Part shown: one piece after another, positions 18,517 through 28,634 of the stretch | How positions within the stretch are numbered: the stretch's first letter is position 1 | Layout of the letters: each line of letters starts with the position of its first letter | DNA from: Lachnospira rogosae | GTDB lineage: Bacteria; Bacillota; Clostridia; Lachnospirales; Lachnospiraceae | NCBI RefSeq assembly: GCF_040096455.1 | Contig: NZ_JBBMER010000001.1 | Span: forward strand, 467,549-531,548 | DNA: 64,000 bases | Direction of reading: 5' to 3' | Program-made: the position numbers and the translations under genes | Notes under the pieces: model-generated | The model's input: the letters and a program-made list of their open reading frames with translations, nothing else | Database searches by the model: none | Told to the model about the DNA's origin: nothing

Positions 18517-20844
18517 TCAGATATAACAATGTATATATTTGAATACTATTCTTTTTTTCTTCTTTAATTCCTTATAAATTTCTTCCGCCGCTTTTCTGTA
18601 TAAGACCAATACATTCTTCTTATAATATGACCTGCCTTTATCTGTATCAGCAAAACGTATATACATAATACTATCGTATACATTTTTTGCTTCTTCGTAT
18701 GTAATATTGCCATAACGTGCCGAAAGCTTATAAGCAAAATCTTCCTCTGTCCCGTTATATCCGGTGAAATCTCCCGCAAAATGCAGCATTTCCATTAATC
18801 TTTCATATATATCACACGAACTTAAAGACTGAATTTTCCTGAGCCTGCTTACCCTGTATAACTTAATCCATAATGGCAGCAAGACAATTAATATAACAAG
18901 AGTCAGTATTGCTATATATTTAACAACCACTACAGCCACTTTAAAGCCTTTTTTTAATGCCACCTTAACAGCTCCGCTTCTTGTACTTACATAAGTTACA
19001 TCTTCACTGCTATCACCGCTAATGCTCGCTTTATCGAGTGTCCAGCCGTGTTCACTCATAACATTGTTAAATGTATTAATATCATAACCCGGATATGAAA
19101 CTGCACAGCTTCCATCACTTGCTGGCGTAACATCTACAGGAACCCATCCATAATTATCAATAAATATTTCCGTCCACGCGTGCATTTTTTTATCAGAAAC
19201 CTCTGCAACATAAGTTGACTGATCAGTTTCCTTGAAGTCCTCGGCACTTAATCTGTAACCACATACATATCTTGCTGGAACTCCGTACAGCCTGTACATA
19301 ATTGTAGCCACCGTTGCATAATGAACGCAGTAACCCCTCTGTGCATTAAACAGAAAATCCTCCGCAATATCTGATGATCCCAACATTACCCCCGGAGTTC
19401 TTGTATATCTTGTATTGCTTAGCAGTGTATACATAATAAATGTAGTCTTATCACTTAGTGATGTTAATGGATTAGCCTGAACATATGAAGTCAGCCTTGG
19501 AACCAAACTTTTGGATACAGCAGAATAGATTGGAGTCATAGCTGCCTTATACAACTGCTGTACATTTTTATAATCCCGAACTGTTGTATTATATTTTTCA
19601 TTACTCTTCTCTCTCCATTCAGACTGCATATCTGCCTGTTCAATATATTCAATATTGTATGTTTTCTTTCCGTCATCACCTTTGCTGAAATTCTTAGAAC
19701 CACTATTGTAATAAGGCTCTATTGTCTGTTTATAATTATCATTAACATATTTAACATCTAATTTTCTGTTTATTTTATTATTGTTAGAGGTCGCAACAAT
19801 TCCGCTGTTCCTCATATATATATTAATATAATAATACATCTTTTTAAAATATGTTGATGCGTAAACAGGCTGTGATATCGTTTCTTTCTTAAATTCAGTT
19901 CTGTCTATATTCTTACATATAGTATCATCATCAGTTGAATCCCAGCTTCCGCCCTTATATTCGCCACCTCTGAAACCGTAAAGATATAAATCCTCTGTTG
20001 GCATTTTACTTACCGTAACTGTCATCTGGGTAATTCCAGACTGGTAATTATTGCCTGAACTTATCTCCCCATTAATCTTAACATCAGAACCCTTGCCTGA
20101 TATTCTCTTTGATGTCTTATAGATAGTCTGCTCTATGCCCGAAATAGAACCATACATATATTCAGAAAATATATTGGTAATAATATCAGCTGCAAAGAAA
20201 ATAATCACTGTCGCTGCAATACAATATATTATACTTTTCTTATGTATCAACTTTCCGCTTCTTGTTGTATACAGCATTTTCTTACGTCTTCCAAGCACAG
20301 CGTAAGACACGCCCACTATAACCTGATGCATAACTATTACAAATATATGAAACAAGCTTACCTCTAATCTTAATATAGGTGAAGCTGCAAGCATTACAAC
20401 TGTAACCAGTGTCAATATAACACGGTTTTTAAATATAACCTCTAACAGATATATAATATAAATAAGCACGACACTGCTTACAAACACCACATATGTAACA
20501 TTCTGTGTATTTGCCCGTCCGTCAACCAGTGCCTGCATTATTGATACAGACTGCTCTGATATACGCTGTATATTAAATACAGACAATATAGCTGTTACAG
20601 CCACTTCTCCCACTATCACAAATGGCAGAAACTTCCTCTTATTATAATGTGCATAACTTAAAATATACGCATATATTCCTGAGAATAATAATACTCCCAC
20701 AACTGTAAAGCTGACAGCATCTAATTCATCAACAAATAATATAACCGATAACAGCCCTGTCATTATCCCTGCAAAGGCTATATAAGGATTACCATTATAT
20801 GTGTCAGAATGTGCCTGCCTTACATTAATACGCATGTTCTCCAT
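18517..20844 (-). CDS. Transglutaminase-like membrane protein (TgpA-like)
   Basis: A 775-residue membrane protein. The first 200 residues hold about six helices, followed by one more near 220-240 and a large outside region. The transglutaminase core lies near 500-575 with a complete Cys-His-Asp triad: Cys in RGYCVHYATV, His in MHAWTEIF, Asp in VPVDVTPA. A last helix (about 650-675) leads to a cytosolic tail resembling DUF4129. The start ATG 20844 is nine bases after GGGAG and overlaps the end of the DUF58 gene by 20 bases. It is the last gene of a MoxR-DUF58-transglutaminase operon, a known arrangement whose physiological substrate is poorly defined. Confidence 0.88.
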   Translation of the reverse strand: MENMRINVRQAHSDTYNGNPYIAFAGIMTGLLSVILFVDELDAVSFTVVGVLLFSGIYAYILSYAHYNKRKFLPFVIVGEVAVTAILSVFNIQRISEQSVSIMQALVDGRANTQNVTYVVFVSSVVLIYIIYLLEVIFKNRVILTLVTVVMLAASPILRLEVSLFHIFVIVMHQVIVGVSYAVLGRRKKMLYTTRSGKLIHKKSIIYCIAATVIIFFAADIITNIFSEYMYGSISGIEQTIYKTSKRISGKGSDVKINGEISSGNNYQSGITQMTVTVSKMPTEDLYLYGFRGGEYKGGSWDSTDDDTICKNIDRTEFKKETISQPVYASTYFKKMYYYINIYMRNSGIVATSNNNKINRKLDVKYVNDNYKQTIEPYYNSGSKNFSKGDDGKKTYNIEYIEQADMQSEWREKSNEKYNTTVRDYKNVQQLYKAAMTPIYSAVSKSLVPRLTSYVQANPLTSLSDKTTFIMYTLLSNTRYTRTPGVMLGSSDIAEDFLFNAQRGYCVHYATVATIMYRLYGVPARYVCGYRLSAEDFKETDQSTYVAEVSDKKMHAWTEIFIDNYGWVPVDVTPASDGSCAVSYPGYDINTFNNVMSEHGWTLDKASISGDSSEDVTYVSTRSGAVKVALKKGFKVAVVVVKYIAILTLVILIVLLPLWIKLYRVSRLRKIQSLSSCDIYERLMEMLHFAGDFTGYNGTEEDFAYKLSARYGNITYEEAKNVYDSIMYIRFADTDKGRSYYKKNVLVLYRKAAEEIYKELKKKKRIVFKYIHCYI

Positions 20845-21895
20845 ATACATTTTCTCCCAATAACTCAGTAACATCAGATGATGTATCTATCTTTATGATA
20901 TTCTTATCAATATACTCTCCAAGGCTGTATTCCCTGCTAATATCCGTATCATTATTACGACAATTATAATGAAGCCTATATAATATATAATATACATTCT
21001 TTAAATCATCATAATCTGATACTGTCTGTTTACATAAAGCTCCAGAATTAAGATCATTCCACAGCACTGATACCTTCGTGTCGTCCTGAATAAAACCCAT
21101 AACAAGCATAGCTGTCTTATCATAAAAGCTGCTCATACGCTCAATATTATTAATATCATCAGGCAGTGTATCAAGAAGCACAAGTATCTCCCTGTCAACT
21201 TGTCCACAGAATTCCTTAATAAGCAGATCTCCTGTTCTTGAACTTAAATTCCAGTGTATGTGCCTATAAGAATCTCCTGTCTGATATTCCCTTATCTGTC
21301 TTATATCATCGTGTGAACTGCCTTTTCTGTTGATATACAACTCTATATTATTATTGCTTTCATATTGTGAAAAAGCGCCTTCATATATACTGCTTTCAAC
21401 TTCTGGAAATATCAAAATATTCATTATGCTTAAAGGCTTTATTGTACAATAAAACAAGCCTGTGTAATCATACACTTTCGCTTTAACTATCTTTACATCC
21501 GCCATTCCACAATATGGCAGGCTGACAGATAAATCCATATTATCCTTCCTGCCCTTACAGCCTCCGTACAGCTTTACGTTCTTTCGGTATTTCTTGTATT
21601 CTTTACCTTTCTTATCACAATATGACACGACTACATCTAATCTGATTTTCGTGATTGGTATTCCTGTTTTATTGCTTACATTAATTCTTAACTGGCAGCC
21701 AGAATTCTTTAACTCCTCTGCCAGATTAACATCAAAATCAAATGCAACATTTCTTTTATATATACGAGTTAATATATACATACCTGCTATTAGCAGAAGA
21801 TTAACAGCTACATAAAGCATAAGTGCAAATGAATGAAATATGCCTGCTACATACCACACAACAGCAAGTATAATAATCAAAAATACACCTGTCAT
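20825..21895 (-). CDS. DUF58 domain protein
   Basis: 356 residues with two N-terminal membrane helices (about 5-40) and a C-terminal DUF58 region carrying the signature REYQTGDSYRHIHWNLSSRTGDLLIKEF near residues 205-232. A degenerate von Willebrand factor A-like fold follows (LVLLDT near 246). DUF58 proteins regularly pair with MoxR ATPases. ATG 21895 overlaps the TAA of the MoxR gene (TAATG), so the genes are coupled. Confidence 0.9.
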   Translation of the reverse strand: MTGVFLIIILAVVWYVAGIFHSFALMLYVAVNLLLIAGMYILTRIYKRNVAFDFDVNLAEELKNSGCQLRINVSNKTGIPITKIRLDVVVSYCDKKGKEYKKYRKNVKLYGGCKGRKDNMDLSVSLPYCGMADVKIVKAKVYDYTGLFYCTIKPLSIMNILIFPEVESSIYEGAFSQYESNNNIELYINRKGSSHDDIRQIREYQTGDSYRHIHWNLSSRTGDLLIKEFCGQVDREILVLLDTLPDDINNIERMSSFYDKTAMLVMGFIQDDTKVSVLWNDLNSGALCKQTVSDYDDLKNVYYILYRLHYNCRNNDTDISREYSLGEYIDKNIIKIDTSSDVTELLGENVYGEHAY

Positions 21896-22845
21896 TATGC
21901 CTTCTTTCCTACTGCTGGCTTAGCAACTGATTTCAAAATATCATTAATCACTTCTGCCTTGTCTTTACCGTCCATTCTCGCCGCCATATTAAGAATTATT
22001 CTGTGTGTTATAACATACTCAAACTGTGCAATAACGTCCGCAGGAACAACATAATCCCTTCCGTTAAGCCAGCTCCACGCCTTACACATCTTTACAAGTG
22101 CTATAGTCGCTCTTGGACTTGCACCTCTTTCTATATAACGTGACTTTCTTGTAGCTGTAACAAGATTAACTATATATTTGTATATGCTCTCGTTCATATA
22201 TACATCATATATTTCATTCTGCATACTTATAAAATCATCTATGCTCACCACTGGTGTCATATCACTTGTCCTGCTCTGCTTTCCTACAGACATAGCCATA
22301 TCAAGCTCACTTTCATAATCAGGGTAACCGATTGATAAAGTAATCATAAATCTATCCATCTGTGCTTCTGGAAGGCTCTGTGTTCCTGCATTACCAAGCG
22401 GATTTTGTGTTGCAATAACAATAAAAGGTTCTGGAACTTCTCTGGTAACGCCCTCAACGCTTACCTTTCTTTCTTCCATAACCTCTAAAAGTGCTGACTG
22501 TGTCTTAGGTGATGTTCTGTTAATCTCATCAGCAAGCAGCAGATTACAGAACACGCTTCCCGGCTGATATATGAATTGACCTAAGTCATTTCTGTATACA
22601 GAATATCCTGTAAGATCAGACGGCATTACGTCCGGAGTAAACTGCACCCTCTTGCAGTCAAGTGCCATTGCCTTAGAAAATGCTGTCGCAAGTGTTGTCT
22701 TACCAACACCCGGAATATCCTCCAAAAGTATATGGCCTCCAGCCAGAAATGCCGCCATAATCTCTCTTATTTGTTTATCTTTTCCTAATATAACATTGTT
22801 AACCTGCTCTATTACATTAAGTGCCTTTAGTACATTATTATCCAA
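21895..22845 (-). CDS. MoxR-family AAA+ ATPase
   Basis: A 316-residue AAA+ ATPase of the MoxR type, probably a chaperone for maturing a partner complex. Walker A GVGKTTLA is near residue 45, Walker B LLLADEINR near 102, and sensor 1 IATQNP near 143. The start is TTG 22845, eight bases after GGAGG; there is no well-placed ATG. It heads the operon with the DUF58 and transglutaminase genes. Confidence 0.93.
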   Translation of the reverse strand: MDNNVLKALNVIEQVNNVILGKDKQIREIMAAFLAGGHILLEDIPGVGKTTLATAFSKAMALDCKRVQFTPDVMPSDLTGYSVYRNDLGQFIYQPGSVFCNLLLADEINRTSPKTQSALLEVMEERKVSVEGVTREVPEPFIVIATQNPLGNAGTQSLPEAQMDRFMITLSIGYPDYESELDMAMSVGKQSRTSDMTPVVSIDDFISMQNEIYDVYMNESIYKYIVNLVTATRKSRYIERGASPRATIALVKMCKAWSWLNGRDYVVPADVIAQFEYVITHRIILNMAARMDGKDKAEVINDILKSVAKPAVGKKA

Positions 22846-22929
22846 AACCTCTTCCTCCCTGATATATATGCTTAAAATTATACACTATATACAATAACAA
22901 AGCAAAAACAATATATTTTTTATTCAGTT

Positions 22930-24423
22930 TTATTCATCTGTATAAGAGATGGCACATTTTACGGCTCTTCTCCAGCCTGCGAGAAGGTTATCCCTGTCTG
23001 ATGGTGCCATACTGCTCTCAAATGTGGAAACCAACTGCCAGTTATCTCTTATCTCATTCAGATCCTTAAAGAAACCAACTGCCAGACCAGCAAGATATGC
23101 TGCACCAAGTGCAGTAGTTTCTATACACTTAGGACGTCTTATCTTAGCTCCAAGAATGTCTGCCTGAAATTCCATTAGGAAATCATTGGCACTTGCCCCG
23201 CCATCTACTTTTAACTCTTTAACTATATGTCCTGTGTCACTTTCCATTGCCTTTAACACATCATATGTCTGATATGCTATTGACTCAAGCGATGCCCTTA
23301 TAAAATGTTCCTTGTTAGCACCTCTTGATAAGCCTACAACGCAGCCTCTTGCATAAGGATTCCAGTAAGGTGCACCCATTCCTGAAAATGCAGGAACAAT
23401 ATATACTCCATTGGTGTCATTTACCATTCTTGCATAATCTTCTGATTGTGAAGAGCTTCTTATAAGCCTCATCTCATCACGAAGCCATTGTACAATTGCA
23501 CCGCCTGTAAATACACTTCCCTCAAGTGCATAATGAAGCTGGTCATCACTTCCTGCCGCAATCGTAGTTATAAGACCATGCTTAGACTCCACAGGCTTAT
23601 CCCCTGTATTCATAAGAAGAAAACAGCCTGTTCCATATGTATTCTTTACTTCTCCCGGCTCAAAACAGCACTGTCCAAAAAGTGCCGCCTGCTGGTCACC
23701 TGCCGCACCTGCTATTGCGATATTTCCAGCAAGAACAGAAGGGTCTGTATAACCATATATACAACTTGAAGGTTTTACAATAGGAAGCATAACCTCTGGT
23801 ATGTTGAACTTTTCAAGAAGTTCTTTATCCCAGCACCTGTTATGAATATCAAAAAGCATAGTTCTTGAAGCATTAGTATAATCTGTGACGTGCACTGCCC
23901 CGCCTGTAAGTTTCCATATAAGCCAGGTATCAACCGTGCCGAATAACAATCTGCCTTCTTCTGCCTTTTTCCTTGCTCCTGCTACATTACTAAGTATCCA
24001 CGCAATCTTAGTTGCACTAAAATACGCATCTGGCACAAGTCCTGTCTTTGCCTTGATTACATCTGCATAACCATCTTTTACAAGCAGATTAATATCCTTG
24101 GCTGTACGTCTGCACTGCCATACAATAGCATTATATACAGGCTCACCTGTTTCTTTATCCCACACAATTGTAGTTTCACGCTGGTTGGTTATTCCAATGC
24201 CAGCTATATCCTTAGGCTTAGCACCCACAAGTGCCATAGCCTCAGACATAACCGCATACTGTGTTGACCATATCTCCATTGGATTGTGTTCCACCCAGCC
24301 CGGCTTAGGATATATCTGTTCAAATTCCCTCTGTGCCATTGAACAGATATTGCCAGCCTTATCAAATAATATACATCTTGAGCTTGTCGTTCCCTGATCA
24401 AGTGCCATAATATACTTTGCCAT
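22930..24423 (-). CDS. glpK: Glycerol kinase
   Basis: Phosphorylates glycerol to glycerol 3-phosphate with ATP. The FGGY signatures are intact: MALDQGTTSSR at residues 5-15, the substrate-site GWVEHNPMEIW near 42, and the second-domain GAIVQWLRDE and VDGGASANDFLMEFQADILG near 410. Length 497 is normal. Its ribosome binding site AAGGAG lies inside the last codons of sufU and its ATG follows the sufU stop by one base, so it is most likely transcribed with the suf genes. No glpF or glpO/glpD is near. Confidence 0.95.
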   Translation of the reverse strand: MAKYIMALDQGTTSSRCILFDKAGNICSMAQREFEQIYPKPGWVEHNPMEIWSTQYAVMSEAMALVGAKPKDIAGIGITNQRETTIVWDKETGEPVYNAIVWQCRRTAKDINLLVKDGYADVIKAKTGLVPDAYFSATKIAWILSNVAGARKKAEEGRLLFGTVDTWLIWKLTGGAVHVTDYTNASRTMLFDIHNRCWDKELLEKFNIPEVMLPIVKPSSCIYGYTDPSVLAGNIAIAGAAGDQQAALFGQCCFEPGEVKNTYGTGCFLLMNTGDKPVESKHGLITTIAAGSDDQLHYALEGSVFTGGAIVQWLRDEMRLIRSSSQSEDYARMVNDTNGVYIVPAFSGMGAPYWNPYARGCVVGLSRGANKEHFIRASLESIAYQTYDVLKAMESDTGHIVKELKVDGGASANDFLMEFQADILGAKIRRPKCIETTALGAAYLAGLAVGFFKDLNEIRDNWQLVSTFESSMAPSDRDNLLAGWRRAVKCAISYTDE

Positions 24424-24424
24424 A

Positions 24425-24850
24425 TTACTCCTTATTTAATGCCTCATCTAATGTATGCCAGCCAAGTACAGCACATTTTACTCTTGCAGGCATATGTGAT
24501 ATATCTTTAAGTGCTGATGCCTCGTCTAATTCTTCAATCTCCTCATCGGTTGCTTCACCCTTAATCATCTTAAAGAATAAATCTCCAAGCTTTAAAGCTT
24601 CTTCTTTAGTCTTTCCAATTATCATCCCAAGCATAATATCAGCCGATGCCTGGGATATAGCACAGCCATCTCCAACAAAAGCTCCGTCCTTAATAATACC
24701 GTCTTCAACCTTAAGCTTAAGCCATATATCATCACCACAGTTAGGATTTACACCCTCAAGGACGATATTGGCATCTTCTAAGTCGTGTTTAAATTCTGGT
24801 CTTATATTATGTTCTGTAAGTATTTCATTATAAAAGCCTCTATTCATCAT
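24425..24850 (-). CDS. sufU: SUF system scaffold/sulfur acceptor SufU
   Basis: Zinc-containing partner that accepts sulfur from SufS in Firmicutes. The 141-residue product has the SufU ligand set: Cys38 and Asp40 in NPNCGDD, Cys63 in GDGCAISQAS, and Cys126 in VKCAVLGWHTL. The start overlaps the end of sufS by 11 bases; ATG 24847 is an alternative to 24850. It lies fifth of six in the suf-glpK run. Confidence 0.93.
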   Translation of the reverse strand: MMNRGFYNEILTEHNIRPEFKHDLEDANIVLEGVNPNCGDDIWLKLKVEDGIIKDGAFVGDGCAISQASADIMLGMIIGKTKEEALKLGDLFFKMIKGEATDEEIEELDEASALKDISHMPARVKCAVLGWHTLDEALNKE

Positions 24851-26066
24851 AACCCATTCTCCTTCTTATGTTAAGCACACTCTCAACAAATGCTTCTGCT
24901 TCCTTCTCTGTATTATAGAACATAAAGCTTGCTCTTGTCGCATTATTAACTCCAAGAAATGTAAGCAGTGGCTGTGCACAGTGATGTCCAGCCCTTACAT
25001 CTATTCCGTCAGAAGATAATATCTCGCTTACATCGTGTGGGTGAACCCCATCTATTGTAAATGCTGCTATTCCTGTATGGTTCTTATAATCATCAGAGCC
25101 TAATATATGAATGTGCTTATGGCCTTTAAGTCCATTAATTGCAATCTTTACAAGTCTTTCTTCTTTCTGCTGTATATAATCAAAGCCTATCTCACTAATG
25201 TATTTAATTGCTGCTGCAAGACCAACAGCTCCTGCCGCATTTACCGTTCCTGCCTCGAACTTGTGTGGAAGTTCTGCATAAGTTGCACCATCTCTAGTAA
25301 CTGAATTAATCATCTCACCACCTGTAAGAAATGGCTGCATATTCTTAAGTATGCTTTCCTTACCATAAAGTACACCAATTCCCATAGGTCCCATAAGCTT
25401 ATGTCCTGAAAACGCAAGAAAATCAGCATCTAAGTCTTTTACATCAATCTTCATATGTGGTGCACTCTGTGCCGCATCAACAACCATAACAGCACCATTA
25501 TCGTGTGCTATTTTGGCTATCTTTTTAATTGGATTGACACAGCCTAATACATTGGAAACCTGTGCAACTGCAACGATCTTAGTATTAGCATTAATTCCCT
25601 CTTTAAGAGTATCATCTTTTAATGTTCCGTCCTTCTCACATTCCAGATATCTTAAAGTTGCACCTGTCACTCTTGCAACCATCTGCCAAGGCAGAAGATT
25701 GCTGTGGTGTTCCATTATTGAAACTGCTATTTCATCTCCAGCCTTAAGATTATTAATACCATAGCTGTATGCAACAAGGTTAAGGCTTTCTGTTGTATTT
25801 CTTGTAAAGATTATCTCTTTATCAGAGTCCGCATTAAGGAACTGTCTTACAACCTCCCTTGCATCCTCATATTCCTTGGTAGCGGCAAGGCTTAATGGAT
25901 AGAAGCCACGGAGAGGATTGGCATTATTAACCTCATAAAATCTGCTTTCAGCATCAATTACGCACTGTGGCTTCTGTGCTGTTGCCGCATTATCAATATA
26001 TATAGAAGAATTATTATTAAGAAGTGGAAAATCTTTTCTATAATCTTTCTGCTCTTTAATCTCCAT
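24840..26066 (-). CDS. sufS: Cysteine desulfurase SufS
   Basis: PLP enzyme that removes sulfur from cysteine for Fe-S cluster assembly. The PLP lysine is in AFSGHKLMGPMG near residue 224 and the persulfide cysteine in RAGHHCAQPLL near 362. Group II (SufS-like) features and the 408-residue length are normal. ATG 26066 follows GGAGG by five bases; the upstream ATG 26078 overlaps the sufD stop and is an alternative. Confidence 0.95.
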   Translation of the reverse strand: MEIKEQKDYRKDFPLLNNNSSIYIDNAATAQKPQCVIDAESRFYEVNNANPLRGFYPLSLAATKEYEDAREVVRQFLNADSDKEIIFTRNTTESLNLVAYSYGINNLKAGDEIAVSIMEHHSNLLPWQMVARVTGATLRYLECEKDGTLKDDTLKEGINANTKIVAVAQVSNVLGCVNPIKKIAKIAHDNGAVMVVDAAQSAPHMKIDVKDLDADFLAFSGHKLMGPMGIGVLYGKESILKNMQPFLTGGEMINSVTRDGATYAELPHKFEAGTVNAAGAVGLAAAIKYISEIGFDYIQQKEERLVKIAINGLKGHKHIHILGSDDYKNHTGIAAFTIDGVHPHDVSEILSSDGIDVRAGHHCAQPLLTFLGVNNATRASFMFYNTEKEAEAFVESVLNIRRRMGYDE

Positions 26067-26077
26067 TACTGCCTCCA

Positions 26078-27145
26078 TTACTGCAACACTTCTTCAAGCT
26101 GCTCCTCTGCAAGCTTTTCTGTGTCCTCATCTTTAATCTTTCTTATAATAACTTCAATTCTTCCTTTAGTCATTATATCCTCTGCGTTCTTCTTATCAAT
26201 GCCTCTTGAAGCATAATAGAATAATGTTTCCTCATCAAGCTCACCGATTGTAGCTCCGTGTGAACCATTAACATCTTCCTCTGCACAGAGTATAAGAGGT
26301 ATTGTCTTATTTCTGACATCTTCGCCAAGTAAAAGTACATTTTCTGTCTCTGCACCAACTGAACCAGAAGAACCATTTTTAAAATCAATAGAACCTCTGA
26401 AAAGCTTAGAAGCTTCGTCCTTTAATGCACCATCAACTCTTATCCCGCTGTTAGTCTTCTTTCCAATATGATTAGATATAAGGTTAATATCTATATTCTG
26501 CTTCTTAGCACCAAGATATCCAATATCTGCTGTAAATGCAGAATTATTGCCTATAAGCTCCGTCCTTATTCCATCGTAAAGACTGCCCCTGCCTACGAAT
26601 ACCTGAACAATCTCAAATGAGGCATTATCTGAAAGCCTGCATCCTGTATCGCTTAATACATCAATGCTTTCTGGCTGCATATATACCTGAATAAGGCGTA
26701 CCTTGCTGTTAAGACCTGTATCTATAAGTGTTCTTAATGCTACCCTGCCTTCTGTACTGCTCTCACCTTTAAAGTTCTCAATTATTGTAAATGTAACATT
26801 ATCCTCTACATTAACTATAATCTTTCCTGACTGGCTCTTATCATTGCCATTGACATTAATATATAATGTCTGGCCGTTAGTTTCTTTATCTGCATTTACA
26901 AGTAATGTATTAGTTACGCCTGCTTCAAATAACACATCTGCTTCTTTGCCTGCACCTGTAAGAACTGCATTTTCTATATCACTGTAATCTTTAGCATTAA
27001 CATCTAAACATACCTTATCACAGCCTTTTGTATCCATATCACAAGGTACTAAATTATCATCCCATAAAAGACGTGTATCATTCATATTAAGCTGGTACCA
27101 TGTCTTTGCTGGAAGTGCATTTATTCTATATTCATTATTATTCAT
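26078..27145 (-). CDS. sufD: SUF Fe-S assembly protein SufD
   Basis: Part of the SufBCD scaffold. The 355-residue product is a right-handed beta-helix protein with the conserved C-terminal region SVGAETENVLLLGEDVRNKTIPLILCAEEDVNGSHGATIGELDEE split across residues about 265-320, ending in the YYASRGI helix also seen in SufB. The start ATG 27145 follows GGAG by six bases. It sits between sufB and sufS. Confidence 0.92.
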   Translation of the reverse strand: MNNNEYRINALPAKTWYQLNMNDTRLLWDDNLVPCDMDTKGCDKVCLDVNAKDYSDIENAVLTGAGKEADVLFEAGVTNTLLVNADKETNGQTLYINVNGNDKSQSGKIIVNVEDNVTFTIIENFKGESSTEGRVALRTLIDTGLNSKVRLIQVYMQPESIDVLSDTGCRLSDNASFEIVQVFVGRGSLYDGIRTELIGNNSAFTADIGYLGAKKQNIDINLISNHIGKKTNSGIRVDGALKDEASKLFRGSIDFKNGSSGSVGAETENVLLLGEDVRNKTIPLILCAEEDVNGSHGATIGELDEETLFYYASRGIDKKNAEDIMTKGRIEVIIRKIKDEDTEKLAEEQLEEVLQ

Positions 27146-27180
27146 AAATTTCTCCATTCCTGCTCATCTTATCAGCACAA

Positions 27181-28587
27181 TTAACCTATACTGCCTTTCA
27201 TTTCAAGTCTTATGAGATTATTCATTTCAATTGCATATTCAAGTGGAAGCTCCTTAGATACGTTATCTGCAAATCCACTTACGATACAGGCTCTTGCATC
27301 TTCCTCTGTCATTCCTCTTGACATAAGATAGAATACTGCTTCATCGCTTATGCTTCCAATCTGTGCTTCGTGTCCGACATCCGCCTTGCTTGTCTTAATA
27401 TCCATTGCCGGGATTGTATCTGAACGTGATATGCTGTCAAGCATAAGTGACTGACACGATACAGAAGCCTTGGAATTCTCTGCCTTGGAATTAACTATAA
27501 CTGATGACCTGAATGTACTAATTCCACCATCCTTTGATATTGACTTAGTATTAATATATGAGCTTGTGTTCTTTCCTGTATGGACAACCTTTGCACCTGT
27601 ATCAAGATTTTGTCCTTTTCCTGCAAATGTAATTCCTGTAAATTCCATTTTAGAATTATCACCCTTAAGAATACTCATAGGATAAAGATATGATACGTGT
27701 GAGCCAAATGAGCCTGATACCCACTCAATTGTACCACCTTCCTCAACAATAGCTCTCTTAGTATTAAGGTTATACATATTCTTAGACCAGTTCTCTATAG
27801 TTGAATATCTAAGCTTGGCATTCTTTCCTACAAATAGCTCAACACAGCCGGCGTGTAGATTAGCTACATTATACTTAGGTGCTGAACACCCCTCTATGAA
27901 ATGCAAATCAGCTCCCTCATCTACAATAATAAGTGTATGCTCGAACTGTCCTGCTCCCGGTGCATTAAGTCTGAAATATGACTGTAATGGTATCTCAACT
28001 GATACTCCCTTTGGAACATATACGAAAGAACCACCAGACCATACTGCACCATGAAGTGCCGCAAACTTATGGTCAGTAGGCTTAACAAGCTTCATAAAAT
28101 GTGTACGCACCATATCTGCATATTCACCCTTTAACGCACTCTCCATATCTGTATACACAACACCCATCTCAGCAACTTCCTGTCTTACATTGTGATACAC
28201 AAGCTCTGAATCATACTGTGCTCCAACACCAGCAAGTGACTTTCTTTCTGCCTGTGGAATACCAAGCTTTTCAAATGTATCCTTAATGTCTTCTGGTACT
28301 TCTGACCATTTAGCTTTCATATTAGTATTAGGTCTTACATAAGTTACTATATTGTCCATATTAAGACCTTCTATAGATGGTCCCCAGTCAGGTACTTTCA
28401 TATTATTATATATCTGTAATGACTCAAGCCTGAAATTCTGCATCCAAGCAGGGTCATTCTTCTCCTTTGAGAGCTTCTCAACTATCTCAGGAGTAAGACC
28501 AGCATTTAACTTATATGTGTCCTTATCATCATTCTTGAAATCATATATGTTTCTATCTATATCATCTACATATGTCTTTTCTTTCAT
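27181..28587 (-). CDS. sufB: SUF Fe-S assembly protein SufB
   Basis: Central scaffold of the SufBCD complex. The start MKEKTYVDDIDRNIYDF is the usual SufB N-terminus. Core stretches GAVWSGGSFVYVPKGV near 188 and SVSCQSLMLDSISRSDTIP near 397, and the C-terminal YLMSRGMTEEDAR, are intact. ATG 28587 is used; an AAAGGAG site lies 13 bases before it, a rather long gap. The 468-residue length is typical. Confidence 0.96.
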   Translation of the reverse strand: MKEKTYVDDIDRNIYDFKNDDKDTYKLNAGLTPEIVEKLSKEKNDPAWMQNFRLESLQIYNNMKVPDWGPSIEGLNMDNIVTYVRPNTNMKAKWSEVPEDIKDTFEKLGIPQAERKSLAGVGAQYDSELVYHNVRQEVAEMGVVYTDMESALKGEYADMVRTHFMKLVKPTDHKFAALHGAVWSGGSFVYVPKGVSVEIPLQSYFRLNAPGAGQFEHTLIIVDEGADLHFIEGCSAPKYNVANLHAGCVELFVGKNAKLRYSTIENWSKNMYNLNTKRAIVEEGGTIEWVSGSFGSHVSYLYPMSILKGDNSKMEFTGITFAGKGQNLDTGAKVVHTGKNTSSYINTKSISKDGGISTFRSSVIVNSKAENSKASVSCQSLMLDSISRSDTIPAMDIKTSKADVGHEAQIGSISDEAVFYLMSRGMTEEDARACIVSGFADNVSKELPLEYAIEMNNLIRLEMKGSIG

Positions 28588-28634
28588 AATTCGATGTAAA
28601 CTCCTTTCATATATCAACGTATGATTATGGCTGA

